This document shows, piece after piece, positions 6,156 through 12,976 of a stretch of 13,297 nt of DNA; positions within the stretch are counted from its first letter, which is position 1, and every line of letters starts with the position of its first letter. This stretch comes from Treponema_I sp045597345 (GTDB lineage: Bacteria; Spirochaetota; Spirochaetia; Treponematales; Treponemataceae). The translations under genes and the position numbers were made by a program. Below the pieces are notes generated by a model that was given only the letters and a program-made list of their open reading frames with translations, did no database searches and was not told the DNA's origin. The DNA lies in NCBI GenBank assembly GCA_045597345.1, contig JAZLJW010000320.1, positions 1-13,297 on the forward strand, given 5' to 3'.

Positions 6156-6548
6156 TTAGCGTTTTGAGAACTGGAATCTGCGGCGAGCACCACGCTGACC
6201 GTACTTTTTACGTTCAACCATGCGGCTATCGCGGGTAAGATATCCATTAGCGTGCAGTGCAGGCTGGTTAGATTCGCTAACCTGACACAGTGCGCGGGCA
6301 ATACCATGGAGACAAGCACCAGCCTGTCCATTCAGTCCACCACCCTGTACGTTAATCAGAATGTCATATTTAGAATCTGAAGCAGTAATCATCAGAGGCT
6401 GTTTTACAGTCTGAACCTGTTCTGCAGTTGCAAAGTAATCTGCAATGTCTTTACCGTTTACGGTAATTTTTCCGTTACCTTCGCGAATGAATACGCGAGC
6501 AGTTGCTGTCTTACGACGACCGGTTCCGATACCAATATTTTTGATCAT
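6156..6548 (-). CDS. rpsI: 30S ribosomal protein S9
   Basis: A 130-residue protein of normal S9 length. Family hallmarks are the start IGTGRRKTATARVFI, the central GGGLNGQAGACLHGIARAL, the DSRMVERKKYGQRGARRRFQ stretch, and the ending FSKR, the conserved C-terminal tail that reaches tRNA in the P site of the small subunit. It follows rplM after 12 bp, the usual bacterial L13-S9 pairing, with AGGGGT as ribosome-binding site. A strong intrinsic terminator follows it. Confidence 0.98.
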   Translation of the reverse strand: MIKNIGIGTGRRKTATARVFIREGNGKITVNGKDIADYFATAEQVQTVKQPLMITASDSKYDILINVQGGGLNGQAGACLHGIARALCQVSESNQPALHANGYLTRDSRMVERKKYGQRGARRRFQFSKR

Positions 6549-6560
6549 GATATACCCCTA

Positions 6561-6989
6561 TTACAGCTCAATTTTCTGAGGATTCTGTGCTGCCTGTGGA
6601 ATATCAGCACCAGCGTTAATCTTAACGTTCTTGAGAAGTTTGCGACCCAGACGGTTGTGTGGGAGCATACCTTTAATAGCCAGCATCAGAGGTTCTTCAG
6701 GATGGCGTTCCAGTTTTTTCTCGAAAGAATAAGCTTTCATACCGCCAACATAACCGGTGTGGTGGTAGTAGATTTTGTCAGTTTCTTTGTTACCGGTAAC
6801 GATAACTTTGTCTGCATTGATGATTACTACGTAGTCACCCATTTCCTGGTTAGGAGTGAAGGTTACTTTTTCTTTACCACGAACAAGAGCAGCAGCTTTT
6901 GCAGCTACGCGACCCAGTGGCTGGTTAGCAGCATCGATAACATACCAGTTACGAACTGCATCCTTTTCGTTCACAAAAATAGTTTTCAT
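6561..6989 (-). CDS. rplM: 50S ribosomal protein L13
   Basis: A 142-residue early-assembly protein of the large subunit. Recognisable blocks are NWYVIDAANQPLGRVAAKAAALVRGK (shown in part: NWYVIDAANQPLGRVA), FTPNQEMGDYVVIINADKV, KIYYHHTGYVGG and MLPHNRLGRKLLKNVKI. Length and motifs are normal for the family. A short AAGG ribosome-binding site precedes the ATG. It is the first gene of the L13-S9 operon and has an untranslated leader of roughly 125 nt, in a gene pair known in other bacteria to be controlled by L13 itself. Confidence 0.98.
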   Translation of the reverse strand: MKTIFVNEKDAVRNWYVIDAANQPLGRVAAKAAALVRGKEKVTFTPNQEMGDYVVIINADKVIVTGNKETDKIYYHHTGYVGGMKAYSFEKKLERHPEEPLMLAIKGMLPHNRLGRKLLKNVKINAGADIPQAAQNPQKIEL

Positions 6990-7149
6990 GTAGATACCTT
7001 AAAGTATAAAAATCTTTTTCAGTCTTACTGACCTTGCATCTGGCGTTGGGACTGCTTTACTGTACCTAGGTGAGCAAACCATAAAACAGGCACGTAAAGA
7101 GCAGATATACGGGAGTCTTACAGTACCATTTTTAAAGGGTTTGCGTCAA
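6990..7149 (-). promoter_or_regulatory. rplM-rpsI promoter and long structured leader
   Basis: On the minus strand TTGACG (7144-7149) and TACTGT (7120-7125) are spaced 18 bp and form a plausible promoter. The start would lie near 7113, leaving a leader of about 120-125 nt. Within it CTGCT and TTAC (in 7094-7104) pair with GTAAAGCAG (7052-7060) across a 2-nt bulge, enclosing about 33 nt. Such a leader could be the site of L13 autoregulation; that is inference from the family. Confidence 0.45.
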
Positions 7150-7152
7150 CTG

Positions 7153-7380
7153 CTATTTTGATTCCTGAGCCAGAGAAGCAGCTTCTTCTTTTTTGGCTTC
7201 GCGTTTATCTTTGATATCAGCAATACCGATAAATACAGCCACCAGACCAATAAAGGCTGATAAAACGGGAAGGAATCCTTTTAAAAACAGAATCACATCA
7301 GCGCCCCAATTCAGACAGCCCGGCAGACAGGCAATTACGGTAAAAGCAAAAAAAACGATGCCTATAATCATTGATACCAT
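7153..7380 (-). CDS. Small two-helix membrane protein, unknown function
   Basis: A 75-residue protein not assigned to a family. It is real on several grounds: GGGAGG lies 9 nt before the ATG, a good promoter (TTGACC, 17 bp, TATCTT) lies upstream, and the composition is protein-like. Two hydrophobic helices (about 3-22 and 26-56) are joined by a short turn with Cys-Leu-Pro-Gly-Cys-Leu-Asn, and the tail (57-75) is highly charged (IKDKREAKKEEAASLAQ) and probably cytoplasmic. It reads toward rplM, ending just before the rplM promoter, and is divergent from the aldo/keto reductase. No function can be inferred. Confidence 0.75.
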   Translation of the reverse strand: MVSMIIGIVFFAFTVIACLPGCLNWGADVILFLKGFLPVLSAFIGLVAVFIGIADIKDKREAKKEEAASLAQESK

Positions 7381-7413
7381 GAATAGTATCCTCCCTATTA
7401 ATCTTATATTTTA

Positions 7414-7442
7414 AAGATACTGAGAATCTGAGTTGTGGTCAA
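7414..7442 (-). promoter_or_regulatory. Promoter of the small membrane protein gene
   Basis: On the minus strand TTGACC (7437-7442) and TATCTT (7414-7419) are exactly 17 bp apart. The -35 matches consensus at 5 of 6 positions and the -10 at 4 of 6. It is interleaved with the divergent promoter of the aldo/keto reductase gene. Confidence 0.6.
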
Positions 7443-7448
7443 TTTTTA

Positions 7449-7457
7449 TGATATAAT
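7449..7457 (+). promoter_or_regulatory. Extended -10 box of the aldo/keto reductase gene (predicted leaderless)
   Basis: TGATATAAT is a consensus extended -10. It ends 7 nt before the ATG at 7465; the intervening CAGACCT has no Shine-Dalgarno character. An upstream in-frame GTG at 7435 would precede the promoter and is rejected. Confidence 0.65.
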
Positions 7458-7464
7458 CAGACCT

Positions 7465-8628
7465 ATGAATTACCGCTCATTTCCAAAAATCCCCGATGTT
7501 CAGGTTTCTGCCCTGGGCTTTGGGTTCATGCGTCTGCCAACCTGTGCAGACGGTTCCGTTGATGTTGAAGCAACCCGCTCACTTGTAAAGACTGCCTATG
7601 AAAACGGCATCAACTATTATGATACTGCCTGGGTCTACCATGGTGGTGAATCAGAAAAAGTACTTGGACGCATTCTGGAAGAAGAAGGACTGCGTGACAA
7701 AGTATATGTAGCAACCAAAATGCCCTGCTGGGATATTAAAGTATACGATGATTTTGAACGTATTCTTGATGCCCAGCTGGAAAAACTGCGCACTGATCAC
7801 ATTGATTTCTATCTGATGCATGCCATGCACAAAGCCCGATGGGAAGAAATGATGGAAAAAGGTGCCATCAAATTCCTGGAAAAAGCCAAAGCTGATGGCA
7901 AAATCCGCCATATCGGCTTCAGTTTCCATGACAGCATTGATGCATTCAAGTTCATCGTTGACAGCTATGCCGGTTGGGAGTTCTGCCAGATTCAGTACAA
8001 TTATCTTGACGATGACGGTGAAAAGACCCGTGCAAATCCCGGTAAACAGGCTCTGGAATATGCTGCAGCCCACGAAATCGGTGTTGTCATCATGGAACCA
8101 CTGCGCGGTGGTATGCTGGCAAATCCTCCAAAGGGTATTACTGATATCTTTAAGGATGCACCGGTTCCCCGCCTGCCTGCAGAATGGGGTCTGAAATTCA
8201 TCTGGGAACGTCAGGAAGTTACCTGCGTACTTTCCGGTATGAACGAAATGACTCAGGTGCTGTCTAACTGTGCCTTTGCGTCAAACAGCCATCCCAACAG
8301 CATGCCGGCTAAAGAAATGGATGTTGTCATGCAGGCCAAAAAGTGGTTTGAGGACCGAATCAAGGTTCCCTGCACCGGTTGTTCCTACTGTATGCCATGT
8401 CCTAAAGGTGTTGATATTCCAGCCGTATTCCGGGAATACAACGGTATGAGCATGCGCGGTGCCTACGAAACCACCGACCGTGCCCTGAGCACCGGTTACG
8501 CCAATATGGTAAAAGGTGGTCATGGTCAGGATAAATGCGTACGCTGCGGCCTGTGCATGAAGCACTGTCCACAGGGCATTCAGATTCCGGACCGTCTGAA
8601 AGAAGCCGACACCGCCATGACTGTCTGA
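7465..8628 (+). CDS. Aldo/keto reductase with C-terminal 4Fe-4S clusters
   Basis: A 387-residue predicted oxidoreductase. The N-terminal TIM-barrel AKR domain (about 1-270) starts VSALGFGFMRLP and has the catalytic tetrad: Asp53 (YYDTAW), Tyr58 (WVYHGGES), Lys85 (ATKMP) and His119 (YLMHAMH). A C-terminal ferredoxin-like part carries two cysteine clusters, CTGCSYCMPCP (Cys303, 306, 309, 312) and CVRCGLCMKHCP (Cys358, 361, 364, 368), expected to bind 4Fe-4S centres. This architecture is common in anaerobes and is annotated as 'aldo/keto reductase, 4Fe-4S'; the physiological substrate and electron partner are unknown. The start at 7465 follows an extended -10 box by 7 nt. It stands alone, followed by structured element copy B. 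Function beyond a reductase cannot be stated. Confidence 0.92.
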   Translation: MNYRSFPKIPDVQVSALGFGFMRLPTCADGSVDVEATRSLVKTAYENGINYYDTAWVYHGGESEKVLGRILEEEGLRDKVYVATKMPCWDIKVYDDFERILDAQLEKLRTDHIDFYLMHAMHKARWEEMMEKGAIKFLEKAKADGKIRHIGFSFHDSIDAFKFIVDSYAGWEFCQIQYNYLDDDGEKTRANPGKQALEYAAAHEIGVVIMEPLRGGMLANPPKGITDIFKDAPVPRLPAEWGLKFIWERQEVTCVLSGMNEMTQVLSNCAFASNSHPNSMPAKEMDVVMQAKKWFEDRIKVPCTGCSYCMPCPKGVDIPAVFREYNGMSMRGAYETTDRALSTGYANMVKGGHGQDKCVRCGLCMKHCPQGIQIPDRLKEADTAMTV

Positions 8629-8653
8629 ATAGACATACTATTCACTTAAAACA

Positions 8654-8874
8654 TACGCATTAATTGTCATTTCTAATCGTGGTGATGAAAAATCGAGAGG
8701 TGGGATGGGGACTGAAAAAAATTGTTGAAACCCGGCGTTCATGCGGTCAGCATGAACAAACGATAGTTTCCTTGCCGGGTTTCACCAATAGCGACGCTAG
8801 CTAGCGTTTTTTTCAGTCACCAGCACGCCGGTAGATTTTTCAAGTATTGCTGATACATTGTCAATTAATGCGTA
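8654..8874 (+). ncRNA. Structured element, copy B (undescribed RNA candidate)
   Basis: This occupies most of the 383-bp gap before potA. Helices: outer 8654-8666 with 8862-8874 (13 bp, perfect); 8686-8694 with 8834-8842 (9 bp); P1 8710-8721 with 8807-8818 (12 bp, perfect); P2 8727-8736 with 8774-8783 (10 bp, perfect); an extra hairpin 8737-8744 with 8750-8757 (8 bp, 5-nt loop) absent from copy A; and hairpin 8844-8847 with 8853-8856. CGATAGTTTCCT (8761-8772) and TAGCGACGCTAGCTAGCG (8789-8806) match copy A exactly. Spacings are also equal to copy A: 15 nt on each side between the second helix and P1, 17 nt from P1 start to P2, 5 nt from P2 to the 18-nt core, and 7 nt from there to CAGTC. The outer helix is followed by a short T run (8877-8881). 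Strand assignment is tentative. Confidence 0.78.
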
Positions 8875-8919
8875 CCTTTTTCATTCCACACATTTGTCCT
8901 CTTTTTAGTACGATTTTTA

Positions 8920-8948
8920 TTGACATCCGCCCCGCAATACACCATGTT
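8920..8948 (+). promoter_or_regulatory. Probable pot operon promoter
   Basis: A perfect -35 TTGACA (8920-8925) is followed at 17 bp by a weak -10, CATGTT (8943-8948). The leader to the potA GTG would be about 55-60 nt. The weak -10 suggests activator dependence or another -10 choice. Confidence 0.45.
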
Positions 8949-8969
8949 ACAAGATGAAACCATGTATTG
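8935..8969. repeat. Inverted repeat over the pot promoter
   Basis: CAATACA (8935-8941) and TGTATTG (8963-8969) are inverted around the -10 and start region, with ACCATGT repeated directly at 8941-8947 and 8959-8965. It could be an operator or a leader hairpin with a 21-nt loop. Confidence 0.35.
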
Positions 8970-9011
8970 TGGCAACGTATGTTTTTCGCCTCAGGAGGGC
9001 AACAGATACCA

Positions 9012-10151
9012 GTGAAAGGAAGCACCGTAACAATTCAGAATGTGTCAAAAAACTTTGGCACGTTTCACGCTCTAGATAACGTGAACTTTACTATTAACAA
9101 GGGCGAATTTTTCTCGCTTCTTGGACCATCCGGATGCGGTAAAACAACGCTTCTGCGGATTATTGCAGGATTTGAATTCCCGGATGACGGTGTTGTTCTC
9201 TTCGATGACAAAAACGTAATTCCTCTGGAAGCAAACAAACGGCCTTCCAACACCGTATTCCAGAATTACGCGCTGTTCCCTCATCTTTCCGTATATGAAA
9301 ACGTTGCATTTCCGCTGCGCTTAAAGAAAATGGACAAGCAGGTTATCGACGACAAAGTTCGTGAATACCTGCACCTGGTTCAGCTTGATGCCCATGTAGA
9401 CAAAAAACCGAATCAGCTTTCCGGCGGCCAGAGACAGCGTGTTGCCATTGCCCGCGCCCTCATTAACGAGCCATCGGTACTTCTTCTGGACGAGCCACTG
9501 TCTGCCTTGGACGCCAAACTGCGCCAGAACCTGCTTATCGACCTTGATACCCTCCACGACAAAATCGGCATTACCTTTATCTACGTTACCCATGACCAAA
9601 GCGAAGCCCTATCAGTTTCTGACCGTATTGCCGTCATGAACGCCGGTAAAGTACTGCAGGTTGGCACTCCTTTTGAAATTTATGAAAGTCCGGCAACAGA
9701 ATTCGTTGCCCAGTTCATCGGTGAAACCAACCTGTACACTGCCAAGGTAGAAGAATGTACCCTGTACACTCCGGAAGACCGGGATCCTGAATACATGGTT
9801 ACCCTGGATATTCCGGAACTGGAAAAATCCATTAAGGTTACTGACTACGACAAAACCGAACCGGGCCAGAAAGTATGCGTATCAATCCGGCCTGAAAAAA
9901 TCCGTATTTCTACCGAACCGCCAGCTACTACCCGTGGCGATATCAACGTGTTCAAAGGCGTTGTAGAAGAACCGGTATACTCAGGGTTCCAGTCTAAGTT
10001 CCTGGTTCGTCTTGAAAACGGCACCATCATCAAGGTATTCAAACAGCACCGTAACTTTCTGGATGACGGTCCGGAAATTGAATGGAAGGATACGGTATAC
10101 GTTTCCTGGAGCGCCAACGACGGCTATATCGTTGAGGATATTGAAAAATGA
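9012..10151 (+). CDS. potA: Spermidine/putrescine ABC transporter ATP-binding protein
   Basis: A 379-residue cytoplasmic ATPase that powers polyamine import through PotB and PotC. Residues: Walker A GPSGCGKT (38-45), Q-loop Gln84, ABC signature LSGGQ (136-140), Walker B VLLLDE (156-161), D-loop SALD (164-167) and switch His194. A TOBE-like regulatory domain covers about 250-379, giving the usual PotA length. The GTG start at 9012 is chosen because AGGAGG (8993-8998) lies upstream, though at 13 nt the spacing is long; the TTG at 8967 and ATG at 8979 lie before this site and would add residues unlike the family. Its stop overlaps potB in ATGA. It is the first gene of the pot operon. Confidence 0.94.
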   Translation: MKGSTVTIQNVSKNFGTFHALDNVNFTINKGEFFSLLGPSGCGKTTLLRIIAGFEFPDDGVVLFDDKNVIPLEANKRPSNTVFQNYALFPHLSVYENVAFPLRLKKMDKQVIDDKVREYLHLVQLDAHVDKKPNQLSGGQRQRVAIARALINEPSVLLLDEPLSALDAKLRQNLLIDLDTLHDKIGITFIYVTHDQSEALSVSDRIAVMNAGKVLQVGTPFEIYESPATEFVAQFIGETNLYTAKVEECTLYTPEDRDPEYMVTLDIPELEKSIKVTDYDKTEPGQKVCVSIRPEKIRISTEPPATTRGDINVFKGVVEEPVYSGFQSKFLVRLENGTIIKVFKQHRNFLDDGPEIEWKDTVYVSWSANDGYIVEDIEK

Positions 10152-11032
10152 GCGGCCCACATCCCCACTCCAAGAACCTGGGTCCACGCTACGCCTGGCC
10201 CATGGGAATCTGGTTTACCATTTTCTTTGTTGCTCCGCTGGTTATCATCCTGATTTACAGCTTTCTTAAAAAAGGACTCTACGGCGGCGTTGTCTGGCAG
10301 TTCAGTGCAGACGCATACCGGCAGATGATGGATCCGGCCTATGGTCTGGTATTTCTCCGCACCCTGTGGATTTCTGCCGTTTCAACCCTCATTACCATTC
10401 TCATCGCACTGCCCTGCGGATATGCCATGGCAAAAAGCAAGCATCAGACCCTGCTGCTTCTGCTGGTTATCATTCCGTTCTGGACCAACAGTCTTATCCG
10501 CATTTTCGCCTGGATGAGCATTCTGGGAAGCGACGGTATTGTAGCAACTATTCTGATGAAACTGGGGCTTGCAAACGAAGATCTGCAGCTTCTGTACAAT
10601 CAGAAAGCAGTCATTCTGGTTTCGGTATACATGTACATTCCGTACGCAATTCTGCCGACTTTTACAGCCATAGACCGCTTTGACTTTTCTTTGCTGGAAG
10701 CTGCCCGGGATTTGGGTTGCACCAAAGCACAATCCATGATTAAAGTGCTGCTGCCCAGTATCAAAAGCGGGGTACTTACCGCCGTTATTTTTACGTTCAT
10801 CCCGATTTTCGGTGCCTATACCGTACCGCTTCTGGTTGGTGGCAAAGACAGCTACATGATCGGTAACATTATCGTTGACCAGGTAAACAAGACCCGTAAC
10901 TGGCCACTGGCAGCAGCATTCAGCATGCTCATTACCCTGGTAAGTATGGCAGCGGTCCTTCTGGTAATGTTCTCCAATAAAAAAGAAGCCACCCTGAAAG
11001 ACGGAAGTAAAAGCAAAGGAGGTAAAGCGTGA
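10148..11032 (+). CDS. potB: Spermidine/putrescine ABC transporter permease
   Basis: A 294-residue inner-membrane permease, one half of the polyamine channel. About six hydrophobic helices are visible, the first near residues 20-40 and others near 72-95, 100-122, 153-175, 207-230 and 255-275. The cytoplasmic EAA loop, which docks onto PotA, is LLEAARDLGCTKAQSMIKVLLP (shown in part: EAARDLG, 184-190, with the downstream LLPSIKSG). The ATG overlaps the potA stop by 4 bp (ATGA), so translation is probably coupled. The C-terminal tail is Lys/Gly-rich, and its codons contain the AGGAGG that serves potC. Confidence 0.94.
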   Translation: MSGPHPHSKNLGPRYAWPMGIWFTIFFVAPLVIILIYSFLKKGLYGGVVWQFSADAYRQMMDPAYGLVFLRTLWISAVSTLITILIALPCGYAMAKSKHQTLLLLLVIIPFWTNSLIRIFAWMSILGSDGIVATILMKLGLANEDLQLLYNQKAVILVSVYMYIPYAILPTFTAIDRFDFSLLEAARDLGCTKAQSMIKVLLPSIKSGVLTAVIFTFIPIFGAYTVPLLVGGKDSYMIGNIIVDQVNKTRNWPLAAAFSMLITLVSMAAVLLVMFSNKKEATLKDGSKSKGGKA

Positions 11033-11913
11033 AAAGCAATATCAGCCCTTTTAAGCCTTTAGTCCGTAAAATCAATAAACCGAAGCCTTCCTCAGAACCG
11101 GCACGTCATGCCCGTAAAGCATTTCAGAAACACCACAGTCCAGCCAGTCTTTCGCGTATCATCCTGATTGTTACCCTGCTGTTCCTGTTTCTGCCGCTGT
11201 TTCACATTGTTTTGTACTCATTCAACGAAAGTAAAGGCGGCGATTTTACCGGCTTTTCAATGGTATGGTACAAGGAACTGTTCTTTAACAGCCCGGATCT
11301 GTGGGAAAGCCTGTTCAACAGCTTCTTTATTGCCTTTACCTCTTCTGCCGTAGCTACCGTTCTTGGTACTTTGGCCGCAATCGGCATCAACTGGTATAAG
11401 TTCAAGGGAAAAGCCTACATTCAGACCATCAGCTTTCTGCCTATGGTTCTGCCGGAAGTAATCGTCGGTGTATCAACGGTCATCTTCTTCAGCGGCATTC
11501 ACCTGCCACTGGGGCTTTTTACCATCTTTGCAGCACATACCACCTTCTGTCTGCCCTTCGTTTTCCTGATGGTTCTGGCCCGTCTTGATGAATTTGACTA
11601 CTCAATTATTGAAGCAGCCCACGACCTGGGAGCCACTGACCGGGAGACTATGTTCAAGGTTATTATTCCGGCAATTCTTCCCGGCGTATTAAGCGGTTTC
11701 ATGATGAGCGTTACCATGTCCCTGGAAGACTTTGTCATCACCTTCTTTGTTTCGGGACCCGGTTCCACCACTCTGCCGCTGTACGTATACAGTATGATCC
11801 GTTTTGGTGTATCACCGGTAATCAATGCACTGTCCTTTATCATGATTCTGTTTACCGTACTGTTTGCTTTCAGTATCCGTAAGTTCCTGAAAGTAATTGC
11901 TGCAGCAAAATAA
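11029..11913 (+). CDS. potC: Spermidine/putrescine ABC transporter permease
   Basis: A 294-residue inner-membrane permease, partner of PotB. The EAA loop is IIEAAHDLGATDRETMFKV (193-211) followed by IIPAILPG. Six helices are expected, the first at about 43-65. An unusual point is the hydrophilic, Lys/Arg/Pro-rich N-terminal extension of about 40 residues before that helix; the E. coli protein is shorter and enters the membrane almost at once. The start is GTG at 11029, overlapping the potB stop in GTGA and preceded by AAAGGAGG at ideal spacing, so the extension appears genuinely translated. potD follows after 13 bp. Confidence 0.94.
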   Translation: MKSNISPFKPLVRKINKPKPSSEPARHARKAFQKHHSPASLSRIILIVTLLFLFLPLFHIVLYSFNESKGGDFTGFSMVWYKELFFNSPDLWESLFNSFFIAFTSSAVATVLGTLAAIGINWYKFKGKAYIQTISFLPMVLPEVIVGVSTVIFFSGIHLPLGLFTIFAAHTTFCLPFVFLMVLARLDEFDYSIIEAAHDLGATDRETMFKVIIPAILPGVLSGFMMSVTMSLEDFVITFFVSGPGSTTLPLYVYSMIRFGVSPVINALSFIMILFTVLFAFSIRKFLKVIAAAK

Positions 11914-11926
11914 GGAGATGTACGTT

Positions 11927-12976
11927 ATGAAACTGATTCCACGCCTTGCATCCGGTATTCTTGCTGCAGTTCTCTGCACAGCACTTTTTACGTCCTGCAT
12001 GGGTACCAACCGCAAAGATGTTCTCTACTTGTACAACTGGACCTACTACACTCCTGACAGTGTTATCCGGCAGTTTGAAGAAGAATTCGGCGTTCGGGTA
12101 AAAGTAGACAGTTACGCCAGTAACGAAGAAATGTTCAGTAAAATTATGGCCGGGGCTCTTGGCTACGATATTGTCGTTCCCAGTCAGGACTACGTAAGCA
12201 TCATGATAAAGCTGGGGTTACTTTTGCCCATTGATCACGAAAAACTGACAAACAAGGGGAACATTAATCCTGCAGTTCTTGAAAAAGCAATCTATGACCC
12301 TACCATGGAATATGCCGTTCCGTACTATATGGGTGCTGCCGGCATTGCCGTAAATACGGAGAAAGTACACGATTACCAGCACAGCTGGAATATTTTTGCC
12401 CGAAAAGACCTGAAAGGCCGCATGACCATGATGGACGATATGCGTGAAGTTATCGGGGATGCCTTGATTTATCAGGGCAACAGCGTAAACAGTCTGGTTC
12501 CTGCAGAGCTTGATGCCGCCCGGGATCTTGTTATCAATAGCTGGAAGCCTAATCTGGTAAAATTTGATGCCGAAGGTTTTGGAAAATCCTTTGCCTCAGG
12601 CGATTTCTGGGTTTGTCAGGGCTATGCAGAAGCCGTATTCGGTGAAGTACCGGAAGATAAATGGGATACCATTGACTTCTTTATCCCGGAAGAAGGTGGA
12701 CCCATGTACATAGACAGCATGTGTATCCTGAAAGGGGCAAAACACTATGATCTGGCCATGGAATTCATCAACTTTATCCATCGTCCTGAAATATATGCCC
12801 AATTCCTTGATGAATTCTGCTTTCCAGATAGCGTAAACCTGCCTGCCGCCCAGTATATGACCAGTACACCCATGTATCCGGCAGAACAGATGGCAAACTG
12901 CGAAATTAAGGCTGATATTGCAGAAGGTTTGATGGAATACAACAGCCGCTGGCAGGAGATCCGCTTTACCAAATGA
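11927..12976 (+). CDS. potD: Spermidine/putrescine-binding lipoprotein
   Basis: A 349-residue substrate-binding protein anchored outside the inner membrane. The signal peptide ends in the lipobox LFTSC with Cys24 as lipidation site, a relaxed spirochaete-type lipobox. The mature part resembles E. coli PotD throughout: LYNWTYYTPDSV (Trp38, Thr39, Tyr41 line the polyamine pocket), YDIVVPS, the acidic pair in MDDMREV (Asp171, Glu174) and GGPMYIDS (Asp263). The Trp next to the last Asp in E. coli is Tyr261 here, so selectivity (spermidine versus putrescine) may differ. The start at 11927 follows TAAGGAG at good spacing and gives a standard signal peptide; the longer frame from 11897 would overlap potC. 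Its stop overlaps the next gene in ATGA. Confidence 0.95.
   Translation: MKLIPRLASGILAAVLCTALFTSCMGTNRKDVLYLYNWTYYTPDSVIRQFEEEFGVRVKVDSYASNEEMFSKIMAGALGYDIVVPSQDYVSIMIKLGLLLPIDHEKLTNKGNINPAVLEKAIYDPTMEYAVPYYMGAAGIAVNTEKVHDYQHSWNIFARKDLKGRMTMMDDMREVIGDALIYQGNSVNSLVPAELDAARDLVINSWKPNLVKFDAEGFGKSFASGDFWVCQGYAEAVFGEVPEDKWDTIDFFIPEEGGPMYIDSMCILKGAKHYDLAMEFINFIHRPEIYAQFLDEFCFPDSVNLPAAQYMTSTPMYPAEQMANCEIKADIAEGLMEYNSRWQEIRFTK

Noticed and set aside
5286..8874. Elements A and B as a MITE or IS remnant
   Set aside because: A MITE would have conserved terminal inverted repeats; here the terminal arms are unrelated in sequence between copies and only internal loops are conserved. They also do not match the IS ends at 1-1436.
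5286..8874. Elements A and B as integron attC sites
   Set aside because: attC would need RYYYAAC and GTTRRRY ends and bulged L/R boxes, which are absent, and no integrase gene is in view.
5286..8874. CRISPR array
   Set aside because: No regularly spaced short direct repeats occur; the two copies are 3.4 kb apart and contain large inverted repeats.
8967..9011. TTG or ATG starts upstream of potA
   Set aside because: They precede the AGGAGG site and give residues unlike PotA N-termini; GTG 9012 fits the family start.
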